A DNA stretch of 64,000 bases from Datura wrightii. Lineage: Eukaryota > Streptophyta > Magnoliopsida > Solanales > Solanaceae. The position numbers were made by a program, and so were the translations under genes. Below are positions 45,076 to 57,926 of this stretch, in pieces. The notes below the pieces were generated by a model. The model ran no database searches and was not told the origin of the DNA. It was given only the letters and a program-made list of their open reading frames with translations. Each line of letters begins with the position of its first letter. The stretch's first letter is position 1. Location: assembly GCA_035772735.1 (NCBI GenBank), contig JASDFA010000016.1, positions 147,386,501-147,450,500 on the forward strand, in the 5' to 3' direction.

Positions 45076-47600
45076 TGTAATGCCTTGGAAGCTCAAAATC
45101 AATATCTGGGACATAATTCAGAAAATCTAAAAAACTACAAAAAAGTTGCAGAATGACCAACCTGACGGGTCGTTAAGGGACCCAACGACTCGTCAGGTTA
45201 GCTGTAAGAAGGATGCCAAGAATATGTTTTAGTGTTCCTAATGGAGGACCCCACGAGTTGTTGTCAGGCCATACGACTCGTATAGCCGCCCGTTGCCAAG
45301 CCGGAGTTTTAGAATTTGAGAAGTAGAGAGTGTACTTGACAAGTGGTCACCACAGGTCATCGTCAGTGGGAACGACTCGTTGAGTGACCTGTGACCATCC
45401 TTCTATTAATTTCCCAGGGGGTGAGATATTGTGGTCGACGACTGGTGACCACAAGTCGTATCCAGTGACCACGACTCGTTAAGTCACTCGTGGTCACCCA
45501 CTAGAGTTTCCAGGCAGTGTACCTTATGAGCATGACCACGAGTTATTTGTAGACACCACGACTCATTAGGTCATCCGTTAGGAGCACCTGACAGTTTTTC
45601 CAGCAAATTTCTGAGGACTATTTAGTAAATTCCTAATCTCTAGAGCATTAAACCACGTTGTTTAAGCACCAGTTTCAGATGTTTTAGTGTGGGTAATGGG
45701 TTCTTTTCCTCATTCCCACTCAAACTTCCCAGAAATAGAATTCCTCTCAAAGCAGTTCAGAGCTTCAAACTAGGGCAGATCCTTCTTCTTCAATTCTCCA
45801 GCAATTCCTCCAGGCTTCTTCATCAAGTATGCGGGGTATTAGCAAGGGAATTGTTCTTCTATTGTGTCCCCAAGATCCTCTTCAGTTTCTTCTAGAAATT
45901 CTATGCCCTGAGTTTACGAGTATGAGAAATCTTCATGTTTACTTTCATTAAATTCACTTAGAATGGTGTACCTATTTATTGTTGATATAATCTTCATCAG
46001 TTCCTCACCAGTTTATCAATATTATTACAAAAGTGAATATGAGCCCTAATCTTTGAGTAAAGGTTCTTGCTCCTTGAGTTTTTCTTTTGTGAAGGAAGAA
46101 TGCTTTGGGATGAATTCTTTGATTTTCTTGCCATTCGCATTTGTTGATAAATATTCCATGAATGAGAAAGATTTTTGCACTGTTGAATGAAACTCCCAAA
46201 TTCATGAAATTTCCTTTTAGTATGATTTGTCCGTGTTGTCGTCATAAATGATCTCTCTATTAGCTGTTTAGAAATTCAGTTAGTTAGAATACATAACACT
46301 ATCAGTCTAGTCTCAGTCAGAACCATATTAGTCTAGTTTCAGTCATATTTTAGCAACCTCAGTGTTGTCCAGAAAATGTTGACTGATTAGTTTGACTCTA
46401 GTTTTTTTTCGAGGTGTCAGTGGTGCCTCCCAGTTTTCAGACTCAGATTCAAATTTCAGATATTTGGTCCATTAGGTGGTCATGACATTCAGTTTTAGCT
46501 CTGACCAGCCGTAGGACCCTAGTTTAGTTATTAGTTATTCTTAGACGGTTAAGAAACTTCTAGATAAGTAGCTCTAACCAGTCTTAGAACCTAGTTACAG
46601 AATCCGGTCCGATAAGACTCTCAGGGTACATGCAGTTATTCGTCCTTGACTAGTCTTGGACCCCAGTTTCGAGCTATCAGCCTAGTAGCTCAAATTAGGT
46701 TTTTTAGTGGGAGTAGAACTTAGCATCGATCAAGCCAGGGTTCCAATGCATCCAAGTTCCCAAAACTATGTTGCCAGCATAGGCTTCAGTATTACTTGGC
46801 CTAATTGGCCCCGGATATATTTTTGTCATCACTGAGTTCATGCCTTTATACCCTGACAAGGTATATTGGGTCCTACTGGTGGGGTGTATACATCATATTG
46901 CATGTCTAGCTCACGTGGTTAAATGTTGGTCAAAGACTCTCCCACTAGTCAGTCAAGTCCAGTATCAAAATAAGTAGATCAGTTCAGTACAGTATCTCAT
47001 ATTCAGTGAATTACACTACGGGTATGTACATGACCATCAAAGAGGGTCGTCTTGACTATTCCAGATTATATCAGTAGTTTATCTCATTACTTGTTGGTCT
47101 TGGCATGTCATTTTAGTTTAGTTTTTATATCCAATATTTCTCTCCCACTTACTCAGTACATTCAAAGTACTGACGCATGCTTTTCATGTTGTATCGTTTC
47201 ATGATACAACTGCAGGTTCTCAGGTTCAGCACAGATAGTTACTTTAGTTTTAGAGCATTCCGTTATAGCATATCAGAGTGTAAGTCCTCCTCATCCGAGG
47301 GCTTTTTTATTTATTTCATTTGGTACTATTTAGATTTAGAGTTATCTAGGGGTTTGTTCCAGCAACTCCTCAGTTAGATGGCTTTCAGAAAAATATGGCT
47401 TTTAGTGTATTTAGTGTATTTAAATATTTGAATCTTTACTTTCATATTTGTTCTTATTAAATACTTTATGGTATTATTTTTAATTTTCATTGTGCATATT
47501 TACTCTGAATCTTAGTGTATGATAGACCAGGGGTTGACTTGGGGTCACTTGTGGCATTAAGTACCGTGTTACGTCCAGGGTGTAGGCTTGGGGCGTGAAA
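45076..47600 (+). repeat. 5' LTR of element E (about 2.5 kb)
   Basis: TGTAATGCC start; end GGGCGTGAAA (decayed TGACA) just before the primer site. Repeated ACGACTCGT/ACGAGTCGT motifs at about 45170-45570. Confidence 0.85.
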
Positions 47601-47604
47601 AACT

Positions 47605-47622
47605 TGGTATTAGAGCACTAGG
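47605..47622 (+). other. Primer-binding site, initiator tRNA-Met type (element E)
   Basis: TGGTATTAGAGC followed by a partly matching stretch; the perfect plant site begins TGGTATCAGAGC. One C-to-T change. Confidence 0.75.
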
Positions 47623-47833
47623 TTTAGAGTATCCTCAGCAAGTCTGAAAGCCGCATCGAGTAGAGTCCTTCTCATAGGTGTGAAGCGCGCCACACTTATG
47701 AAGAGGAGGCTACGAGATGTTATTAAGAAAATTCCCCTTTCGTTCATGTTCTTTATCGTGCGTTAAAGTCCAATTCTAGAGACGTCTTTATAAAGCGTGT
47801 CCTTTTCCTTTCAGTGAACCATACCTCCTTGAC

Positions 47834-48905
47834 ATGGAAATGGACGAAGAGCCAGAAACGCCAACAGACCTGCTCCACCAACTCCGACAGTTCCTCAAGA
47901 TGACTCTTTGTCTATCGCTGAATTCAGGGCGGCCATTCAGTTGCTTGCTCAGACCGTCACCAATCAAGTGAACCAGCAGGTGGTTCCAGTAGCCACAAGT
48001 GAGTCTGAAGCTGCTTCCTGAGTGCGGGATTTCACCTGGATGAACCCTCTAGACTTTCACGGAACAAAGGTGGGAGAGGACCCACAAAGCTTTGTAGATG
48101 AGATCAGAAAGATCACCCGGATCATGGGTTGCAGCTCCTCTGAGAGTGCTGACCTGGCTTCCTATCATCTAAAAGGGGTAGCCCAAGCTTGGTACAAGCA
48201 GTGGAAGGAGGGGCGGTCAGCAGAAGCAGGACCAGTTGAGTGGGAGGAGTTTCATACATCTTTTCTAGATAGGTTCTTTCCGGGGAGTTGAGAGAGGCTA
48301 AGATAGCAGAGTTTATGAACCTACGGCAGGGCAACTCGACAGTTGAGAAGTATTCTGTGGAGTTTACTAGACTATCAAAGTATGCTCTAGAGATGGGGGC
48401 CGAGTCGAGGGCTCGCATGCTAAAGTTCGTTAATTGAGTGTCTAATCTGGTCCTCAAGGAGTGCAGGACCACGATGCTGATCAAAGACATGGATTTGTCC
48501 AGCCTAATTGTTTACGCTCAACAGATTGAGGCCGAGAAGTTTAAAGATATGGAGCGTAAGAACAAGCGGGAAAGAACTGATCATACAGATTTTGGCCACC
48601 AGAGGTCTAGAGGTGGTAGCCGCCCACAACAGCAACAGCAGAGGGCCCCAGCACCTAGCTCAGCCAGTGCACCAACCTTTCAGTTTTGCCAGGATCAGAG
48701 GGGTGGGTCATCTGGCACTCAATCTCAGGCCCACAATTCAGGAAACAAGTATCCAGTGTGCCCTAAGTGCGACAGAAACCATCCTGGAGAGTGTTTATAA
48801 GGTAGAGAGGGTTGTTTCGATTGTGGAAAGCTCGGGCATCGACTCAGAGAGTGCCCGTCAGCAGGGCGAGGAATGTCACAATCCACTACCTCATCAGCTC
48901 TAGTA
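47834..48905 (+). pseudogene. Gag of element E
   Basis: From an ATG near 47834 (frames shift early). The gag domain is at about 48022-48480 (FTWMNPLDFHGTKVGEDPQ, AQAWYKQWKEG), then a basic Gln/Ser-rich linker, KYPVCPKCDRNHPGEC and a classic CFDCGKLGHRLREC zinc knuckle (about 48815-48856). Broken by TGA at 48019, a 1-nt loss near 48287, a TGA near 48436 and TAA at 48798. It would form the virus-like particle and bind element RNA. Confidence 0.82.
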
Positions 48906-49019
48906 GGCTGACCAGCTCAGCAGGCCAACCCATCAGGTACAGATGGCGGTCAATGCCAGAATCGTTTTTATGCTCTCTCTTCTCATCAGGATCAGGAAAG
49001 TTCACCTGACGTAGTTACT

Positions 49020-51330
49020 GGTATGTTTTGTCTCTTTCATCTAGACCGTATGCCCTCTTAGATCTAGGAGCTACCCTTTCATTTGTAACTCCTTATGTAG
49101 CAGTTCAGTTTGACATTAGTCCAGAGGTCCTATCAGAACCCTTCTCAGTTTCCACCCAAGTTGGTGATCAGTTAGAGCTAGTCGGGTATATAGAAATTGC
49201 CCAGTCTTAGTCCTGAATAAAATCATTCCAGCTAATACTTCGACCTTATTCTAGTCATGGATTGGTTACACTCCTACTATGCCTCAGTTGACTGCAGGAC
49301 TAGAGTTGTCAAGTTTCAGTTTCTAGATGAGCCCATGTTAGAATGGTCGGGCAGTTGTTCAGTGCCTAAGGGTAGGTTTATGTCCTACCTTAAGGCCCAG
49401 AAACTCATTTCCAAAGGGTGTCTATATCATCTGGTTCAAGTCAAGGATTCCAACTCTGAGACCCCAACCATTCAGTCACTTCTAGTAGTTAGCGAATTCC
49501 CAGATGTATTTCCTGAAGATCTTCTTGGAGTTCCCCATGAAAGGGAAATAGACTTCGGGATAGATCTCCTTCCAGATACTTTGCCCATCTCCATCCCTCC
49601 TTATAGAATGGCTCCAGCTGAGCTTAAGGAGTTGAAGGAGCAGCTAAAAGATCTTCTTGATAAGGGTTTCATCAGACCCAACATCTCTCCCTGGGATGCT
49701 CCAATGTTATTCGTGCGTAAGAAAGACGGTACCCTCAGAATGTGCATAGATTACCGTCAGCTGAATAAAGTTCCAATAAGGAATAGATATCCCTTACCTA
49801 GAATTGATGACCTATTCGATCAGTTTCAGGGAGCCAATTGTTTCTCCAAGATCGATCTCAGGTCAGGATACCATCAGTTAAAGGTTAGAGAAAGTGACAT
49901 ACCGAAAACAACATTTAAAACTCGGTATGGTTACTATGAGTTTGTGGTGATGTTCTTTGGGTTGACTAATACCCCAACAGCCTTCATGGACCTAATGAAC
50001 AGGGCTTTCAATCCTTACCTAGATATATTCATCATCGTATTTATTGACGACATTCTGATGTACTCCAGAAATGAGGAAGAGCATGCCATCACCTAAAGTT
50101 AGCATTATAGACCCTCAGAGATCGCCAGTTATTCATCAAGTTAAGTAAATGTGACTTCTGGTTGAAGTCTGTGACCTTCTTCGGTCATGTGGTCTCAGGT
50201 GAAGGGATATAAGTAGATCCTCATAAAATAGCAGCAGTGAAGGATTGGCCTAGACCTACCTCTCTGACAAAAATCAGGAGTTTTCTAGTCTTAGCAGGAT
50301 ATTACCGATGGTTTGTAGAAGGTTTCTCCTCCATAGCCTCTCCTCTGACCAAGTTAACTATGAAGAAGGTGAAATTTCAATGGTTAGATGAGTGTGAGAA
50401 GAGTTTCCAAGAGCTGAAGACTCGACTCTACCGCTCCAGTGTTAACCTTTCCAGAAGGAGTAGATGGGTTGGTTGTATATTGTGATGCCTCTAGAGTTGC
50501 ACTTGGTTTCGTTTTGATGCAGAGGGGAAAAGTGATATCTTATGCCTCCAGACAACTCAAAGTTCACGAAAAGAATTATCCAACTCATGACTTGGAGTTG
50601 GTAGCGGTGGTATTTGCATTAAGAATATGGAGACACTACTTGTACGGAGCTCACGTAGATGTGTTCACAGCTCACAAGAGTCTTCAGTACGTGTTTAGCT
50701 AGAAGGACCTGAACCTTCGATAGAGAAGATGGTTAGAGCTCCTGAAAGATTATGACACGACTGTGCTGTATCACCCGGGCAAGTCCAATGTGGTGGCTGA
50801 CGCCCTACACAGGCGATCTATGGGAAGTGTAGCTCACTTTGAGGGAGGAAAAAGGGATTTAGCAAAGGATGTTCACAGACTAGCTATGTTAGGGGTGTAA
50901 CTCTTAGACTCAACCAAAGGGGGAGCAGTAGTAAAAAGCGTGTCAAATTCATCTTTAGTAGTTGAAGTTAAGTCTATACAAGATGAAGATCCAGTTCTAC
51001 TCAAACTCAAGGAGGTGGTTCTCAGAAAAAAAGTTGAGCCTTTCTCCCAAGGGGGAGATGGAGTGCTCCGTTATCAGGGAAGGTTGTGTGTGTCAGATAT
51101 CGGTGAGTTGGGGTAGCATATTTTGGCTGAGGCACACAACTCAAGGTATTCTATTCACCCTGGTGACACTAAAATGTACCACGACTTGAGGGACATTTAA
51201 TGGTGGAACGACATGAAAAGAGACATTGCCGAATTCATAGCTAAGTACCCGAACTGCCAGCAGGTCAAGGTGGAACATCAAAGACCAGGGGGCATGACTC
51301 AAGATATCAGTATACCCACATGGAAGTGGG
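49020..51330 (+). pseudogene. Element E pol, part 1: protease, RT, RNase H, start of integrase
   Basis: Protease with LLDLGATLSFVTP (about 49046). RT at about 49470-50350, open from 49257 to 50096, with IDYRQLNKV, KIDLRSGYHQLK and the catalytic FIDDIL (about 50044). RNase H at about 50440-50780 (YCDASRVALGFVLMQ), linker VVADALHRR. The integrase zinc half has YPNCQQVKVEH, the first Cys replaced by Tyr. Breaks: a frameshift before 49028, TAG at 49208 and others to 49256, a 1-nt loss near 50093, a TAA near 50209, a 2-nt loss near 50432, TAG near 50700 and more. Interrupted at 51330 by element D. Confidence 0.88.
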
Positions 51331-52753
51331 TGATCTTGGTCAAATTTATATGCCCAAGTGATACTCAAACGTGTCATTTTAGCCTTGTTTATCTATCAAT
51401 GTTTATATATTCTCATGTGATTGGTAATAAAATGTGAATTTATACTAACCAACATGATTAGCATTGTTTTGCAGGAAAAATGTAATTTCGGGAAGCTAAA
51501 ATGCATGTTGGAAGAGATCGGGTTTGGACTCGGATGCGAGCAAGGGACAAGGCATTGGAAAGCACAAAATAAAGGGGCTCCGCGATGGAGCCGTGTCACG
51601 CTGCCATCGCGGAGGCCTTCTGCCTGGAGAGGGAATTTTTAGCCTAATTCCAATGAGGGTACGCGATAGGTCCGTGGCACAGTAGCATGGCTCCGCATTG
51701 CACGCCGTGCCATGTTGGGCCTTATTTCCTGGACCCCCAGTTTCCAGTGAGGGTCCGCATCGGTATCGTGTCACAGAGGCAGTGCTCCGCGATGCACTCC
51801 GTGACACGTTTCTTGTTATTCTGGGACAAATTCGCACTAGTATAAATAGAACACTTAGGTTCATTTTTCAATATTCTGACTTGGTGGAGCAAGAACGTGG
51901 GTTACAGGCAGTTGAGGGGACGAAATTATCAGGTTTTTTCTCTCTTTCTTCCTCCTTGAATTCAATTGCTTGTATGTTTAACACTCATTTAACGATGTTT
52001 AATCCACAAATGAGTGGCTAATTCATCTTCTTGCTGAGGTTAAGAACACTTGTAATGAAATGTTATTATTGATTCTTTGGTTTTTCATCTTTTCTTCCAT
52101 GGTTGTTCTATTAATTCTTGTTCTTACTGCATTAATGTGTGGCCTACGTTAATGTACATCTAAAAAGTCTGGTTTCACTCGAGAGAGCAAGAAATTGGAA
52201 AGTTGTGAATTAATAGGATATGATCTTTTTTTTAGTTTGGGAAAATTGAGAATTGATTTACCTTCAGGATAGAAGTATACCTGAAAGTCGTATTAGTCAA
52301 TTTATGAATCGGTTTTGTGTGGCTAGAACATGAATTGCATTTAATCATAGAAATGTAGGTGGATGGTTCATGATTCTTAGGTGGGGTTAAATACGAGAGT
52401 TTTAATCCCTTGGCAATAATTCTTGACTAGCAACCGGAGGAAAAGGCTAACCAAATTATATCGATAATTAATTTCATTACATGTTCGTTTAACCTCAGCA
52501 TGCTCACATTCATAGTTCAGACTCACATTAGATAATTGTTTAGACTTAGCATAATTATTAGAAATCAAAATTATCAAACTCTTGGTTACACTATTGTCTG
52601 CATTGTTAGAATTGAAATATAGTACACTTGAGAAGATTGCAGTTCATCCCAGTCCCTGTGGGATCGATACTTGGCTTACTTAAGCCACTTTACTACTTGT
52701 TCGACCACGTGCACTTGCGTGTAGTTATATACCCATATAACGCGAGACAAACA
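51331..52753 (+). repeat. 5' LTR of element D (1423 bp)
   Basis: TGATCTTGG start, GACAAACA end. GC-rich inverted repeats upstream of the TATA box at 51841-51849. Confidence 0.95.
51841..51849 (+). promoter_or_regulatory. TATA box, element D 5' LTR
   Basis: TATAAATAG in the family-conserved place. Confidence 0.72.
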
Positions 52754-52759
52754 AGTTTT

Positions 52760-52777
52760 TGGCGCCGTTGCCGGGGA
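52760..52777 (+). other. Primer-binding site, tRNA-Asp type (element D)
   Basis: TGGCGCCGTTGCCGGGGA, six bases after the LTR end. Confidence 0.92.
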
Positions 52778-52998
52778 CTTGGCAATTGGTGAATTTGTCT
52801 TAAGTTTTAATTTACTATATTTTTATTTTCTTAGTGTTGACAACTTGGTCTTAGCCTGTATTTTGCAGATTTAATCTCTGTTGAACACTGGCAAGAGACA
52901 AGGAGCTGGTGGACTCGAATTTGGAGCCAGAAAGATTATTTCATCGACAGCGGAGAGAAGCTCTGGAAAGAAAGCTGCAGTTGCTCAGACAGACAATC

Positions 52999-55254
52999 AT
53001 GGAGCAACAACAGAATCCACTGGTAGTACGGGCAATGTTAGTGCCCGAAGAAGTAGCAGCTCGGCCGGTTCGCTAGGTGGCAATCCCACATGCGAATAAT
53101 GTCACATCTAGCATCCGCAAACCTGAGCCAGGAGGGAGGTTTGAACTTAAGCAGATCATGGTGCAATTGCTGCACACGAGCGGGCAGTTTACAGGTCTCC
53201 CTCATGAAGATCCACAGCAGCATCTCCAAATATTTTTGGAGATAAGTAACACTTATATCCCTGCTGGAGTGTCATCAGATTATGTCCGGCTTACATTGTT
53301 CCCATTCTCATTATTGGGAGAAGCCAAGAGGTGGTTGAAGGCTGAGCCACCTAATTCTATTTCTACGTGGGATGATCTTGCAAGGAAGTTCTTGATACGA
53401 TTTTTTCCCTCTGGTAAAACAGCAAGACTTAGAAGTCAGATTCTAAGTTTCAAACAGAGAGAGGGAGAGAATCTATATCAAGCTTGGGAGAGATTCAAGT
53501 CCATGTTGCGGGATTGTCCTCATCATCATCAATCCAATGATGTGTTGGTGCACACTTTTATAGAGGGTTTGGAACCCCATACAAAAATATTGCTAGACTC
53601 AGCAGCTGGGGGACAAGCGCTGGAGAAAACTTATGAGGAGCTGTGTACCTTGTTGAACCGTATTTCGCAGGGCAATCCGGAATGGAATGCTGATTCATCA
53701 AGAGGCGGAACAAGGAAAGCAGCAGGAGTTCTAGAAGTGGATGGGTTTACAGCTATTGTTGCACAGATAGCTGCTTTATAGAATCAACTCAACACCCACT
53801 TCAGTAACATGACAATGAACCAGCCTCAAGCCCCAGTTAATGCAGTGCAGCAGATTTGGTGTGAAGTGTGCGGAAGCAGTGAGCACTCAGCTGAGTGTTG
53901 TGGAGCAAATCCTGACTCGGCAAACTTTGTGGGAAATGTACAAAGGAACAACCACCAACAGTATGGCAACAGCTACAATTCCAATTGGAGGAATCACCCG
54001 AATTTCTCCTGGGGTAGCAACAACCATCAGGGGCAGAGTTCAAGTCAGGGTGTGCAAAGGAACCAAGGAGGGCAGCAGAATTATCAAGCACAATTCAGAA
54101 ACAACAATGCACCTCCTCCACCACCATCACCCAGCATTGAGGAGATGTTCAAGACTATGATAGCTAATCAAGCTCAATTGCAGGTTGACTATGTGAAACT
54201 GGCAGTCGAGGTGAAAAAAAACCAGTTAGCTACCAAGGCACTTGAATATCAATTTGGGCAATTTGCTGGAGCCCAAAACAACAGACCTAGAGGAGGACTT
54301 CCGAGCGACACAGATCCCAACCCCAAGCAGGTGAATGTAGTGACCACAAGGAGTGGTTTGCAGCTGAAAGAGGTGGAACCAGAAAGACCACCTCAACAAT
54401 CGGGAGCGGCAGAAGTCGAGAGGGAGCAAAGTGATAAGAGGGGGAAGACCAAGGAAGCAGAATCAGAAAGACCACCACCCCCGTTCCCTCAACGATTAAA
54501 GAAACACAAGGAGGAGGCGTGTTTCAAGAAATTCATGAAGGTGCTAAAACAGGTACATATTAACTTACCTCTTATTGATGTTTTGCAGGGAGTGCCGAAA
54601 TATGCTAAGTATATAAAGGACATCGTCGCAAACAAAAGTCGGTTGACTAATTATGCTACGGTGGCTCTCACGAAGGAGTGCACTTCCCGGATACAAAACA
54701 GACTGCCCACAAAGCTCAAAGATCCAAGGAGCTTTACTATACAAATCACTATTGGGTAGAGTATCCGAGCTCGTGGGTTATGTGATCTAGGAGCGAGCAT
54801 TAATTTGATGCCGTCATCGGTATTCAAAAAGTTGGGTCTAGGGAGTCCAAGACCCACAACAGTGATCTTGAAATTGGCAGATCGGTCCTTAGCTAGACCT
54901 GATGGCATTGTGGAGGATGTTCTGGTGCAAGTTGGCTCCCTGATCTTCCCGGTAGATTTTGTCGTGCTGGATTTTGAACCAGACGCGGAAGTCCCATTTA
55001 TTTTGGGACGTCCTTTCTTGGCGACCGGGAAAGCACTGATTGATGTAGCTGCGGGGCAGCTAACAATGCGAGCACACGACAAGGTGGAAGTATTCGATGT
55101 GTACAAGGCACCCAAGCTCCCGACGGTGTACGAAGAACTCTCAGTGATCAATGTGATTGATCAAGTCGATGATGAGCAGTTTAAGGATTCACGAGAGTTA
55201 TTGGGAAAACCACCGGAATGGTGTAAGCACTACTGGGGGGAGGACGGTTTTTGA
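52999..55254 (+). pseudogene. Gag-protease of element D, three in-frame TAG codons
   Basis: One continuous frame from ATG 52999 to the stop at 55252-55254, interrupted only by TAG at 53074, 53779 and 54757; no frameshift. The gag domain is at about 53150-53700; the zinc knuckle CEVCGSSEHSAECC at about 53862-53903; a Gln/Asn-rich stretch and a PPPPPSP run follow. A conserved segment KKHKEEACFKKFMKVLKQ is near 54502. Protease has CDLGASINLMP (about 54781) and ILGRPFLATGKALIDV (about 54999). Athila/Tat-type gag and retropepsin. D-L-G replaces the usual D-T/S-G. There is no RT downstream: about 70 nt later comes the conserved stem-loop and then the ORF2 leader. Confidence 0.86.
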
Positions 55255-55326
55255 GAGAAAATGTCCATCACCCTAGAGGACAATTGAGCTGAATGACGTC
55301 GAGCCGAGACGGTAAACTAGGCGTTG

Positions 55327-55344
55327 CACTGGAGGCAACCCGTG
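55327..55344 (+). other. Conserved stem-loop after gag-protease (element D)
   Basis: CACTGGAGGCAACCCGTG; one change in the stem relative to A. Confidence 0.55.
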
Positions 55345-55584
55345 AAAAAGTTTTTTATTTGTAAATTGTGAATAGATTTTTCTTTTTCTTTTTCTTGTTT
55401 AACAACAAAATTTTTAGTTTTGTTTTATTTTTATTTTGAGTGAAACCTATAATTCTAACCAATTTCTTTGAGTAGAATGAATTTCAGGTCGAACGGAGGG
55501 AAATTATGCAAGGAATCGCAAAGGAAAATTTGAGGTATGAAAATCAATAAAAAGTGGTAAAACAGTGAGCTAGGGAGATAGCTT

Positions 55585-55770
55585 CGTGTCACGGAGGAGG
55601 ACCTCCGCGTTACCCTCTGTGACACGTTGAGGTATAAATCCGGAATTTTAAAAAAATTCCAGAACGCCCTCGCGACAGCTCCGTGTCACGGAGGCAGTGC
55701 TCCGCGATGCACTCCGTGACACGTTGCTATGTATATCGCGACGGGTCACACCGGGTCGCCGGGTGACCCA
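55585..55770 (+). promoter_or_regulatory. Internal GC-rich hairpins upstream of ORF2 (element D)
   Basis: Inverted repeats CGTGTCACGGAGG / CCTCTGTGACACG (about 55587-55627) and a perfect CGTGTCACGGAGG / CTCCGTGACACG pair (about 55683-55725), then GGGTCAC / GTGACCC. Followed by TTTTAAACCCCGA. Confidence 0.5.
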
Positions 55771-55924
55771 CGTGATTTTTCCACTTTTAAACCCCGATTC
55801 CCCCTCAATTTTTCCTTATTTCTCACACACTCCGCGACCAAAATCCTAAAACCCCTCCTCCTTCAACATGACACGGAATAGGCCAAGAAATTCATCGAGT
55901 TTTCTTCAATTCTTCAATCTCAAG

Positions 55925-56616
55925 GTATGTTCTTCGATTCCATCTCATTTCTTATCGATTTTCATTGATATTGAGCATGTGATGTGAACTAAGTTCACCC
56001 TAAGTAGAAATTAAATGTAAATTCAATTGAATTAGTATTGATGAATGTTCGGAATATCATTGTGATTGCTTGAACTCGTTAATTGCATAATTTAATCAAA
56101 TTTTGTTGATACAATCATATTTAGGGATTGTTTTTGAATTTGAAGTGGAAAAAGGTAGTGAACTTGTGAAATTCATGTCGGGTTATACATGTTGAGTGAG
56201 ATGAGTCGATGTGCTAATTGTTATGATGTTAAAAGACCGACGGATTTTCGGGTTAGGGGAATATTGAAATCTTCAAGAATTGGGTGAATTGTATAGGTTC
56301 ATGTAGATAAATTCTTTTTGTTTTCATTCCTTTGTTTTTCCTTGCTAAGTGCGATGGGATAAAATGTGATTGATGGTAATGACGGTGGTTAGCTGTACGA
56401 AGTCTGAGTAGTACATAGAATATATACCGTCGAATTCTTCGTATGCACTAAGCATGTCTGTATAGTTGGTTGTTTATTTGTGTAAATAAAGATGATCTTG
56501 CCGGAATGTTGTAAATTTGGCTAAGGACTAAGTGTGGGGTAGCCTAGCTTAACCCGACCTTAGTCGAAGTTAATATGCATTGGCTTAACATTGATCTTGT
56601 CTACTTGGGTTGACAG
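55925..56616 (+). other. Predicted intron before ORF2 (element D)
   Basis: Donor CAAG/GTATG at 55924/55925, acceptor TTGACAG at 56616; 692 nt. PPT-like TAAGTGTGGGGT at 56529-56540 inside it. Confidence 0.5.
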
Positions 56617-56621
56617 GTAAG

Positions 56622-57842
56622 ATGGCAAGCAGGCAAGAAAAAGGGAAAGGGGTATCAACATCTGGCGCCGGAAGAAAGCGAATTAGACTAGCCACAGTAG
56701 TCCCAGCAGCACCAGCGGTTCCACGCGGCCAACGCCGCCAATACGGAACCAGGTGGGTGACGGATGAGGGGAAGAAGTGGTATGCCAAGCACAAGGAAAA
56801 CAAGTACTTCCCCGAGGAACACATAGCACGGGAACCATTGGCACAGGAGTTCCCTAGGATTGTCCACCGGATCGAGGCAGCTGGGCTCAACTTCATCTTT
56901 GAAGAGCCCAAGGAATGCAACTTACACCTGATTCGGGAATTCTATGCCAATTGGAACCCGACTCTAAGAAGTCACACCATAAAAATCAGAGGGCAAATAG
57001 TCACATTTGAGCCCCACCACCTCAATGCCATCATAGGGGCGCGGGACACAGACGCCCACATGCTTCGACAGTTGAACATCACTCCACCGTATGCGGACAT
57101 CAGACGCACATTGTGTGGGACCCAATCGACAACTAGATGGAGCAGGCACAAGGAGAGGGGCTACCATCAGACTTTTCCCTATTCACAGATGAACAGGGAA
57201 GCCAGAATATGGCTTAATATTGTCTGTTCTTGCCTAATCCCGGGGGTACATATGACAGATGTAACCCAGGATCGTGTATGCCTGGTGTACGCCCTGATGA
57301 AAGGGTTGGAGATCAACATGGGGGCGGTGATTATCTCCGCCATGAAGAGAGCCCGGTTGCACTAGGGGCATAGATACGGATTTGGTGGGCTACTCACCAC
57401 ATTCTTGAGGGGCCTAGATGTTGAGGAAGAGGCCCTTGACTATATTTCGCAGATGGAGTGGCGGGCCTTAGATGTCACTAAAACTAAGGCACTCGACACC
57501 ACCCACGGGCCAGTGCTTACACTTGGCGAGCGACATGCTCGTGATGATCAGTATATGACTCGCATGTATGGAATGCAAATGCTCCAGCTGAGGATAGGCG
57601 GGAGGTCGGCAACAGAGGAGGAGCTATGGCAGCTTGAGCTAGACTACCCTTTTGGCGAAAATGCCAGGGCTCTATGCCGAGTGGGGCCAGCATTTATAGA
57701 GCCCACGGATGATGATGTCGCCACAGACGAGGAGACACGTCGGGAGGACTCCGATGTGGAGTCCGATGATGACGACGGGGGTGATTCAGACATGGGAGAT
57801 GAAGCAGTAGCACCTGATGAAAAAGTGGAGTACTTTGATTGA
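56622..57842 (+). pseudogene. ORF2 of element D: plant transposon-protein-like, one TAG
   Basis: ATG at 56622, five bases after the predicted acceptor; stop at 57840-57842; 406 codons. Only break: TAG at 57363 where B and C have CAG. Basic N-terminus (MASRQEKGKG), core with REFYANWN, SHTIKIRGQIVTFEP, WSRHKERGYHQT, ALMKGLEINMG and YGFGGLLTTF, then the acidic tail. Best-preserved copy of the family here. PF20167-like; no known catalytic motif. Its conservation in all four elements, while ORF1 varies, suggests it is the core gene of the family. Confidence 0.8.
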
Positions 57843-57887
57843 TCAGGGAGTTCCACGACCCGATTTTTGTGCTATTTTAATTTTTGT

Positions 57888-57926
57888 GAACACTGGGGAC
57901 AGTGTTTGAGCTAAGTGTGGGGTGGG
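57888..57926 (+). other. Post-ORF2 hairpin and PPT-like motif (element D)
   Basis: GAACACTGGGGACAGTGTTT (57888-57907) then TAAGTGTGGGGTGGG (57912-57926). Confidence 0.55.
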
